From Ceriagrion tenellum (taxonomy: Eukaryota > Arthropoda > Insecta > Odonata > Coenagrionidae), in contig OY720633.1 in the NCBI GenBank assembly GCA_963169105.1, positions 39,386,795 to 39,450,794 of the forward strand: a DNA stretch of 64,000 bases. The letters are read 5' to 3'. A program made the translations under genes and the position numbers. Below are positions 24,501 through 36,500 of this stretch, in pieces (the stretch's first letter is position 1; the number at the start of each line of letters is the position of its first letter). The notes under the pieces were generated by a model. The model ran no database searches. It was not told where the DNA came from and saw nothing but the letters and a program-made list of their open reading frames with translations.

Positions 24501-27500
24501 CAGACATATCCAGCAGAAATTTACAAAATCATGGAACTGATGATTAAGATTCTGAACTCCATTATAGCTTAAGGTCTTAAACATCACTAATTTAAACAAT
24601 TTTTAGTTAAAATGGAGAGAGAGTAAGTACGTAGATCTTCTACTGCATAACGAGGTACATTGGTTATCAAGAGGAAATGTTTAAAACGTTATGAAACGTT
24701 TCGCTCCGTAATTAACAGAAATTAAAACATTTCTCCTTACGAGTGTTCATCATCCAGAATTAACAAACGATACATCCACAATCCATCACAGATGGATTAT
24801 TTTTATTGGGGGAATATTAGGAAATAATGGCTTCAATGAGATCATTGTGCATGAGGCTATTTGTAATCCAGCCATTTCACTTTCTTTCATAGTAAATATC
24901 GGATATTCATGGAGCATATGCAGTTAAATACTCACCAAACCAAGAGACCCTCCATTCCTCTTCAGTAACAGCTCATCTACCACATCTCTGAGACATATGG
25001 ACATTAGGATGGCCTGTTCACTGGTCACTGTCACCCACTGAAGTCTGTCTTTCGACAAGAGGTATTCGAAAGAGAGCTCAAACTGGGGAATGGTTGTGGA
25101 ATTACTTCGTGCCTCTCCACCGACTTGATCGGCTGAGGTTGGTGATGAGGATGAGGAAGACGGTGTTGATGACGAAGACGAGGAGGAGGTAGAAGGAGGA
25201 GAGTCTGCCCTAGTACCACCTTCCCTCTTGTTCTGGGAAATAAAATTCAACCCATCAACACAGAGCTTTCCATTAATTAGAGAAATTAGTAAGTCATTAA
25301 TGCAGACATTTTAACATGCATTATATGTACACAGACTGCATTTCTCACTACCATTAGCAACACTCATCATCTTCAGAGGTAAGTATTCCAGAACAGGTAC
25401 TCATTGCCTTGGATAAATAATAATATACCGCTGGATAAAAAGAGAGAGTCAATCATCAAAACTTTGGATGAAAAAGGCAACCTTGCCTCGAGAGAAGCCC
25501 AAGAAATGTGGATTATACAGAAAAATTGGGAAAACACCAGATCCTTCTGAGTGCAGATATTACATAATTATTATTTTTGTAACATTTGTAAGTTCATTCA
25601 AGGAATTGCACTGCACAGAAGAATTAACATCTTCTAAACAACTAAGAACAAGCACACCCATACTCGTTCTCCTATTCTGTTCACACCTTATAATACCTTC
25701 CATCTAAGAAAAGTTAACAATTTTACCTGCAGCTGTAGAGCAAAAGATAAGGGAGCAAACGATCAATGAGCTAAATATCACACAATTCATTCCATAGTCA
25801 TCTTTTCAGTGAGAGTTCCAATGCATGCATTATCATTGCCCATGCTTAAAGGAGTGAACTTCTAATATTACACAGTTTTCTCACGCATTATACCTACCGG
25901 TTTCAATGCTTTTCCCTCTTCTAAGCAAGTCTCCTCAAGAATTACGAAAAAGCAATTAAACCAGTCAGGATTGCACATATTAAAAGCATAGAAAAAACGA
26001 AGTTTATTCACTTAAGCACTGATCTAAATTCCACAAAGTGAAATAGCCAACCATTCAAGATATAGCTCTTTAAAAAATATTCTCGCACTTAAAACAGAGG
26101 ATGATTTTGGACATGAGCAACAGACAAATTTCTTCAAAATACAGCCTTCAACATCCTGCAAATCAGGGGAGGATGGTAATTTAGCAGGAAGGGCCAGTCA
26201 GATTATGCCTCCAACACAAGGGCTTTGAGAAGTTGGATGACTGGCCATTACCTATAATTCCACTCAGACCCATTCCACAAATAGATCTCAAGAAACTGTC
26301 CCTGGTAACTAACAAATGGTGAGTTCAACCATTTGCCTGGTGTGTCTGTGCCTTTTTCGCGAAGTAATTTGCTTCCCTAGCTTCTCTCTGTCTTCCTCTC
26401 TCCTTCCTTTCCCTTCACCCCAAATTGGCATGTAGGTCTGCACCAGTAACTTCTGTGAGATCTATAATAACATTATCCTTCACCTACACTCATGTTAAGA
26501 AAGACCTGATAAGTTCCTGTGATAAAAGTTGAAAAACAACAATCAGATGGCATAAGACACATGAACTCAATAGACACATTCCTTTTCAGAAAGCATGAAG
26601 GAAAAGTGTTTTAATATTTTTCACAATTTTTCTGCACTAACAACCCTTTCAAGACCACAAAATTCTCTTCTACAAATGTCTACTGATCTGAGCACCAAGA
26701 GCCTCTTCCTTCATCTCTGTATGGACCATTTTTGTACGGCATCTGTGGTGAATGTTCTGGCAGGCATACACTCGACCCCTCCTAGTGGGGACCTCGTCAT
26801 TATCTTGGACTCCAGGGGTGGTAAAGCTCAACCCTTCGCAGGTTTACCACCTTCCTAGTGGCATGGGTTCATGCTCAACTAATTGTTTGTTTATTGGTTT
26901 TACTACATGTATATTTGTTGTTTGCTCTCAAATTATAGACTCTGAAATTGATTCCTCATTTTTGACTTTAATTTACAAATTTTGAATGAAAAACTTGCAT
27001 CAATATTAACAGATTTTATGCAAAAACCAATTCAAATAAAAAATATGTGCTCCTGAAATACTCTTTATTTGTATGTTGACAACTGGTATGTGAGGGCATA
27101 AGTTGTACATTGACAACTGGTACACAAGCCCATTATTAGTTTCCTGGCTTCACCACAAGACCACAAATGCATGTGGAACCGTCCGGAAGAGTAGGAAGGA
27201 ATGCCGAAAATGGACGAGGATATGAACTTCAGATCATTTGATAAACTTCTGGCATTGAGATGGTGCGATAAGAGAGGTATGAAAGTTCTCGACATTCCAT
27301 TCTGCGGAGTTCATTGAGACTGGATAGAAAGACAGACAAATAGGAGTGATGATCAAAAAACCAAGATGTGTGGCTGATTATAATGCTTCCATGAGTGCTG
27401 CTGACAGAGTGAACATGACGCTCAGCTCCAGCTCCAGACAATATACTAAATATGGATATGACATATAAATCCACAGCAGAGTTACATGGTCTTACTTTAG

Positions 27501-30500
27501 CTGCTGTTTGAAAGCTATTCACACGGCAGCTGAAGAAGCTCTGGGAATGAAAGTGAAATATACAATGAATCACGAAAGCTGGTGGAATGAAGAGTTAGAA
27601 AGTTTAAAACAAGCCAAACAAGAGCTTTACAAGAAATGAATTAACTCAAATGGGACTGAGGATAGAATGCGGTATAAAGAAGCCCAGGCAAAATTTAGAA
27701 GACAGGTAAGTATTGCGAAATAAAAATGAAAAGTGGGACGAAGTATGTAAAAGAATAGATACCTACAGAGGTGGGAATCAATCAAGGGAGGCATGGAAGG
27801 TACTAAAAAACCTACGAAAACAGAAAAGGGATGGACATTTACTAAGCATTATACCAACAGACAGGTGAAGTAGCTACTACCAAGATTTGCTCCAAGAAAA
27901 TAGACCACAATACAAGGAAACGATAGGTAATACCTATGAAACTCACAAAGAAAAATTAGAAATCTCTGGGGAAGGCAATCAGAAAAATGACTGGTACTGG
28001 ACTCCTACAGACTGGTACCTCCCCTGGACCGGAAAATATTTGCATTGAGTTGGTGAAAGAACCATCTAAAAAATTACTGTATCTACTAACAACATTAAGA
28101 AATAAATATTTGAGTGGAGAAAACGCCTCAAATGACTGGAAAAAATCATGAATAGTATCAATTCATAAGAAAGCCCCAAAAGACCAGCCCAAAAACTATA
28201 GGGGAATAGCAAATACCAGCACATTAAGTAGAATACACGGTAGAATATTGACGCAGCTCATTGATGAAGAGTATGGGCAATTTGAAAGTGAAGAACAATC
28301 CGGATTTAGGGCAGGACACTCAACAATAGATAATGCTTTTTGCTTGACACAAATAATAGAAAAAAGGAGAGCTACTGATCGAGAAGTGCATTTCATATTC
28401 ATTGATATTACAAAAGCTTATGACAGCATACCTTTGAAAAACCTATGGGAGGTACTTGAGACAACACACATAAATAAATCTATCATAAGGGCAATAGAGA
28501 AACTTAATGCAGAATCTACAGCTCAAGTGAAAGTGGGAAACAATCTAGGACAACCATTTAAAACAAATAAAAGGCTAAGACAAGGATGCAGTCTTTCACC
28601 TAGCCTATTCAGAATATATCTCGACGGTGCCCTTAAACAATGGAAAAGACAATGCACAAACATGGGCTTGCCTGTAGGAGACAAGACCATATACACACTA
28701 CATTATGCAGATGACCAGGTAATTCTAGCCCAAGACAGAGATGATATTAACTTTATATTTAGAAAACTAAAAGAAGCGTATAGTGCTTGGGGATTGGTCA
28801 TCAACATGCAAAAAACTAAGTATATGTGCATTGGAGGAAGAAATGAAGACATTGTGCTAGAGGATAGCAATGAGATAGTAGAGGCCTGTGATTCATATGA
28901 CTTTTTAGGCATAAAAATACACAGCAGTGGAAGGAGTGCAGAAACGATTAAAGATAGGATTAATACAGTTAGATCAACAATTATATGTTAAATTCAAAAC
29001 TATGGGGCAAAGATATATCAAATAGAAATAAAAGATACATATACAACACCATATTTAAACATATACTTACTTATGGCACTGAAATATGGCAAATAAATGT
29101 GAGTGATAAAATGAAACTTGCAGCTACAGAAAAGGACTTCCTCAGAAGGGCAGCCAGAAAATCCAGGCTTGATAGAGTAAGAAATGAGAGAATTCGAGAA
29201 ATAATGAAAATGATAACAACCATTCCGGACGAATAAAGCCAAATCAACTGCTGTGGTACGGACATGTTCAGAGGATGCTCAAAGAAAGACTGCCTCGCAC
29301 CATCATGGAGTGGAAACCAGATGAGAAAGAGAGGAAGATCACCTAACTCATGGAGAAGCAGAATAGCCAAAGCCATGGCGGAGAGAAACCTGAAAGAAGG
29401 AGATTGGGAAAACACAGAGGCCTGGAAATATGATGCCGTAAAGTGCTAGCAAGCGCTCTAAAGACGGACCCTTACCACAAAGAGATGCAACTACGACGAA
29501 GGATCCAGGTACCTGCTCCAAAATTCCAAGGGAAAGGCCTGACCCCCACTACGCTGGGTCCCAAAACATAGAAGCTGTGTACCTGTGAGTGCCAGAAAGG
29601 GGGGAAAGCATAGCAACGAAAATATACAGTGTTCATATGCTTGCGCAGGAAAACCTCTGATGAAAATTTTTGCGTCTTCCTGGTGAGGAAACATACTGCC
29701 GTATATTTCCAGCGTTTGTAGTGAAAGGGTTCAGAAAGAACTTAAATTTCATTATTGGCAATGTAACAAAGTTCTGGCATCTAAGAAGCATACCCCTTGC
29801 TGACAGCAGTAAGCATGCATAAAGGAGCTATGTAAGTAAATTTTAATTCATTAGAAACAAATACAGTTAATACAACAGCTAACATACATATGTAATTATA
29901 ATACCTTACAGTAATAATTGTTACCATGTTATTAATGATACATACATAATTACGTAGCACATTTTTAGTTAAATCAACAATGCATTTACTCCATGAAAAA
30001 CTGGCAATTAGGAAAGACACAGTGGAACAGCATCTTATATCAATAAAAACTACAAGTGGTATTGCCCACTTTATTTATTACCATTCATTTCAATGCCTAG
30101 GCATCATCTTCAGGTGCAAAATGACACAGTTTTCACCTCAAGATCAAAACTTACTCGTTGAAATGAACTGTGATACATAAGAGGGCAGTATAACTTGTAG
30201 TTTTTAATTATATACCACCTTGATGATGAGTTTTACAATTTAAAAAAAGAATAAGAATCGATACATACATGTAAAGTTGTAATCCTCCAACATTTCATTC
30301 TGGTGACTTTGAAGACTCCCTCCCGTGTTTCACCTGCTCCACGTTCATCTTGCACAGTTATTCTTAAAACCAATTCACGTGGACCTATACTGACCACTGC
30401 AGGTGTACCAGGTTTGGGGTAGTCACAGACACATGGCCCAAAGTGAACAAAACCATATCGATGGAGATTCCTCCGAGCGGCATCAAGGTACTCCTTCTTG

Positions 30501-33500
30501 GCACCACGTGCCTGCAGAGAAGCGAGGAGGGAACGTGTATCTTCTCCAGTAGAACGATTGCCACCATCATCACGCATAAGCCAACCACCTCGTTCAACAT
30601 CTGCAACTGTTTGCACATACAAGAGATTCAAACCAACTCGGTCCTGGATTAGATCTTCATCAAATGCTGAATCCCAGTAGCTAAATGAACAAAAACAGAA
30701 TAACAATGTAATAAACATAATGCTTCATAAGAAGTAAAATTAATGCAAGAAACAAGCAACTCTCACTTAGTTATTACATACTGGTTATCAAAAGGGGCAT
30801 AAGATAAACAGGTATGTTCATAGATAGGTGTTGGTGTGCTGTTCTCCGGTCAAAGAGGTAAGGTATTTAGACATGTTGGTCCATTGTGCCATCCCTCCCT
30901 CACATTGATAAAATTAATCACTCCACTGATGTAACTACAACAAAGTTCCTCAGACTTTAAATTTCTGATGGTCTTGATTGGGCACCTCACATCCAGGTTT
31001 CAATCAACAAAATTTCAGTGGGTGCATACATGATCAGGAGGTTGTTTCATATTGTGTCATGTGATACATTAAAAATGATCTATTATGCCAAAATTCATCC
31101 TCATATTTCTCATGGCATCATGTTTTGGGGGAATTCATATGCTGCTAAAAGAGTTTTCTCGGCTCAAAAACAAGCAATCACGGCTATTTATCAAGTCCCT
31201 ATTCACACCCCTGACAAACCCTTCTTTGCTAAATCTCAGATCCTCACACTTCCTTTTATATATATCCTTGCATGTGCCTGCTTCGTTAAAGCAAACCATT
31301 CTAAAATTCCTACTAATTCTACATACCATGATTATTTCACCTGTTCAAGAAATAATATCCACTCTAATCAATACTCTAGCTCTCTCAGTCTTAAAGGTCC
31401 CAGTCACTCTGCCTCTATCCTAGAACACAAGATTCCAGATGAAATTAAAAATTGTACTTCACTTTGTGTTAAAAATGAAGTTCAAACGTATTCTGTCTGT
31501 AAAATGTTATTATGGCGTTTTGGAATATTTGGAGGAAATATTATAATTGGCATTTGTGAGCGCAGGTAACCAGAGCCCCTTTAGTTTCCGTGTCCCAGCT
31601 ACTGGCTGCTATTTTTTAGTGTGAACTTTCTGTGCAGCTTATTCATTTTGTATCGAATTCAATTATAACTTAGGTATTAATATTTTTGGAAAGTGTGATT
31701 TTTGATGCCTTTCCCTTATATAAGCATTGTATTATTTCCATTTGTTTTGTTGACATTAGCCATGCAACTGTATTTATTACCAATGGTGAAATAAATTTAT
31801 TATTATTATTATGTACTAAATTGAATTTCTACCCTTGGAAAGTTATACCCATGCCAAAGGCCAGAATATCTGTGATGAGTAGATCCCTAATGTCCATGGA
31901 TTCCCGAAAAGGCATACCCAGGTAGTGGCTTTGAGTCTTATTCACAAAGGCACCCATTCCCATCAAAGGTACTCTAAACACTTTGAAGCCAACATCCAAC
32001 TGTAGCTCAGGCTGCATGGTCACACTCAATATCCCCAGTCAGACCTCACACATACTCCAACCTTTGATCCCATGAATACATTTATTTTTCCAGTGCTTGA
32101 AACCCTAATGCTGTCAATTTTGCCATCCACTCCAATTTAAAGAACTAGATGGATCGGACACACCCTGAGGCACAATGAAATTGTGTAGAACATAATTGAG
32201 GGTAAAATACAGGGGAAAGTCCCCAGAGGAAGACCCAGGAATAAGTTCATGGACCGAAAAAAGAGGAAAGTACATAGGAAGAGCTACCAGGAATTAAGGG
32301 AACTTGCATTAGACAGGGAAGGGTGGAGGGCTACAGTCAACCAATCTTAGGATTGGACAACCAATGATGATGGCCATTTATTGTTTATGAGTAAAAAATC
32401 AACATTTACCTTAGAAATTTCATATATTGAGTAATAATTTGGAATCAGGACTGGGTTTATTTTATATCTACTTCCTTACATTTGTAAATTTGACTCATAA
32501 GACTTCTAGGAACAGATTGTGCTCCACTCCAGGAGATCCAATGTTAAGAAACTTCAGGGGCAAATTTGCATATCATGAATTAAAACTGGCTCTAACAAGA
32601 CATGTCCATATTTTAATGGCATTAAGTGAAATGAAAACTGCAGTATTACAGATATTACACTAAGCTGAAACTTAACCCTGATAAGCTCTCAGCTATGAGG
32701 AGATGGAGATTCACATAATGTAGGAGACTTGTAAAACATGGATATATAGGCGTGGTTTGTCATCCCGTTGGTAAACCCTCATGGAAGGTGTTCCCTCAGC
32801 ATTATTATGCAGTATATTCTTCAGAATAATCTCAAGGAGACACATCTACAAAGCCCAAACTAGGTTAATGGGTGAAGAAAAAAAGACTTGCATACAGCAA
32901 GAGTATCAGGAAGGGATGCACAGAATAGTGAACATGGTAGAGATGACATTATGACAAAAAACACCACTTTGGGTATTAAGGGCTATGGGAATATGAATAA
33001 GTTAAAATACCTTTTCCTAAGAACAATTCTGGTGACACAGTTCATAGACTTCTGTGATATGTACGGAGATTCAAAATCTTGAAGTTTCCTGAGAACTGTA
33101 ATAAAAAGGATGAAAATTATTTAAAATCATACCAAAGCAGTAGTACTCTAGTTTTACGTGCTACTATGGCTAAAGTCATTTCCCACGTCCTGGCACAAGC
33201 AGAAAGGGGCAGCAGCACTAGGATGAATTAGAGAATCATTCCATTAAATTCAAGCTGAGACTGGATGATGGGCAAGAATTGAGTAGGTAAGAGAAAAAAT
33301 TTACCCCAAAGGAAATTTGGGTCCAAAAACCTACCAATCAACAGGTTGAATAACAAATGGATGGACCTGAAACTAGGCATGTAAAATAAATGGAACACAT
33401 GGATGAAACAGTAAAATTCATATTATCAATCTTAATGATTCACGAATGTTAAAAATTACCGATTACATGAGAGAGGGGACAACAGTTAGCCCTTTGGACA

Positions 33501-36500
33501 TCCAAGCTGACTCTATACTGGCTTTACTAAATCAATACTTCTTTATCATTTGTTATTCCATTTAAACGTGGCTTTTAATTTCCAGTATCTCAAAAATTAG
33601 ACATAGTCACTGGGTGAAACCGTGGACTCACCAAACATATTTAAGTGAAGGGTTATAATTTGCAAAAAAAGGTGGGGCTTTCTGTGACTGAATAAGAAAA
33701 ATGAAATTCAAGTGAAATGATTGTTTGAATGGATAGTACAAAACTCCAAGCCAAATTTAATAATCTGACAAGGTGACAATGAAATAATATGTCAAGGCTT
33801 CAAGCACAAAACTAAAAGAAATTCAAAATACCATCACGTGGGGTACTTGAAAAATAAAAAAATTGATATTGTTATTGGGTAACCAATAACAAACAAAAAG
33901 TACTAGAGTAACGACTAATCGAATTCACAGATTTGAGATTCCATCCACTCCTTCAAACCCCGTTTCAAAGTTTCAAACCCCGGCTGTGAGAGTGGCGTAT
34001 GCGCTAAGTCTTAGGTTGTCCGTCATGTAATCATTCAAAATCTCACCTTAGAGTTTATCATTTTGCTACAGTTGTGCATTTAAAGTGTCTGTACCTGGGA
34101 GAACATTCATTACATCATCAAATATGCATACAGCAGATATTTTATAGCAATCCATCATGTCTAGTTTCATTTACAAATCACTGCATGCCGCATGTGCAGC
34201 ACAGCATTTCAATACCCCCAGGAGCATTTCAAGAGCCTGCATGCATGCCAAAGAACATTATGTCTATCATTCTTATTCAAATGCTCAACCAACAGATTGA
34301 ATATGTTTCTTTTTGTTTTTGAGAAATGTTTTGAGCTACAGAAAAAATCACCTTGAATGAAATGCTTTAAAAAAAACTTGGGTTTTAATATGCAGCAAAA
34401 TTTTCGTGAAATCATACTTTTAACCCATTGTGCAATGGAATATCACCGCTGACATGAAGAAAATTTAGCCTAGTCCTATCTAAGGACTACTTAGAGGAGT
34501 TAAGATGTTCTAAAAACTGATTTTTTTAAATAGGTAAAATTAAATGACTCTTACAAACTGGAATAGATGTTTACAAGACCAAACTTGAAAGAAAAAGGAG
34601 GTAGTTCCCTCCTAATAAAAAAAGGTCATTGCATTCAAAGTATGACCATTTCATAAACACTGACCGGAGTCACAGTCTGGCACTTAGTAGCATCTTTTTG
34701 TGCCAAATTCTGGTATTATATCTCACAGTTGCATCTTCAAAGCCACCAACCCACTGAGAAAATGTGTATAAATATTTCAATTTCAGCCAGAGGAACAGCA
34801 AAAGCCTGCCATTTAACAACAAAATACATGCAAGGGTTTTGAAATAACTAACCTAAAAATAACTAACAGTGCAAAAGTATGCACAAAAATTGATTATATA
34901 CTTGCATTCACATAAATTTCTTTCTTTATTTTTGATTGATGAAGTTTTAGATTTCACAGCAAATCACAGAGCCATTCCATCTCATTTCTTTTTTAAAGAA
35001 TTTTAAAGAAAAAGGCATCGACAGAATTAGAACCAACATGGTCATATTGGCAATATCTTGCAAGGAAGTGGGACCGGTCTCCTGTAACTCCTCATTTATG
35101 TAAAATAAATTAACTCTCGATAAGTAGAATAATTAGAATTTTTGCAGACATTTTTCATGGATGAAGAAATTACCACCAATGGACCTCAACACCATTAATT
35201 AGGAGGTCTTGAGTTTGGGCTCGAAATTAACATCATACCAATACCATACAAAAAGGTGGGGTAGATATAAAGAGGTGAAGTCAAAAATGTACTGACAAAT
35301 CACCTTGTTTACAGAATTAGAATAAAGGGAACATACCAATTATTGGCAACACTGCATTAATGAGTCAAAAAAAAAGAATAGACAGAAGGTTCCCTAATGG
35401 AAAAGAGAAAGGGAAAAGCTACTTTGCTCTGTATAGGCCACGCTCTACATATGCGATGAACATTTAAGACCCTCCACAATAGATTTAGTTTGCGAATAAG
35501 AGGAAATAAAAGCCACACACTTTGTAAAACTGCTATGAGAAAACAGAAAGTGTCACACACCTGACGAAAGAACTAAGTTGGGAGCTATTAGTCTTGGAGG
35601 CTACACACTAGGCTTGGATTACTTGAACAATTCATATCAGGCAAGATTCAGTAACACATAGAGGGAAAAGTACCCAGAGGAAGACCCAGGAATAAGTTCA
35701 CGTACCAAACAACGAGGAGAGTACATAGGAAGAGCTACCAGGAAGTAAGGGAACTAGCATTAGACAGGGAAGGGTGGAGGGCTTATTTTCACCCTTCACT
35801 ATGTATATATTCAGAGTTGATAGAAACTTCTAAATAAGAGACTCTGCCAAATTAAAAAATTCCTTATTTACACGCATCATCCATCCTTTCCATGGCCAAT
35901 GTTAAGACACCCCCGGCCACGTGCCTCTCCAGTGGCTGGCCTGGGTAGTCCATTGATCTAGACAATTAATTTGAAGATTCTATTTATAGCTGCTTTCATA
36001 CAGTGACATTTCCAGCATAAATGTTTCATTTTCAATGCTTAAAAATTACTTGATATCTAAAAATTGGTGAATTAAAAATTATTCAACTTGAATTTCAATA
36101 ATTTTAAGTGTTTTTCTAATAATCTTGAACAACTTTTCTAACAAAAAATTAAACGTGCAGCAGTAATATTGCCAAATAAAGCAAGGAATTAGTTCAATAC
36201 TGTATTACTCATGCAGGTCACGTACACCTTTCATTAAATAAAGCAAAATATCCTTCATCCACGTAATCAATGTTTCTTCTGGGACATCAGCACTCTCCCC
36301 AGCCATTTTGCAAAAGTGTATTTTGAGTTTTTTTTTCCTTATTCTGTCAAGCCACCCATTTAATGCTGTAAATCCCATCACACCCTGTTCCTCTGCTAAG
36401 TCTTTGGCGTTCTCCTTCGGGGCACTACCACCTAATGGAGCCCTTACCAGCAGGGATCATGTTATTCATAATAAAAGGGATTTTCAAGGGCTGCATACTT

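Noticed and set aside
27229..27573. 114-codon minus-strand ORF
   Set aside because: It overlaps the start of plus-strand LINE coding sequence and has no recognisable motif.
33940..34020. tRNA-derived SINE on the minus strand
   Set aside because: A-box and B-box matches are partial only, and no tail or second copy was seen.
34680..34770. Possible SNX17 exon on the minus strand after a TTTTCTCAG acceptor-like site
   Set aside because: The phase is wrong and no similarity to SNX17 is seen.
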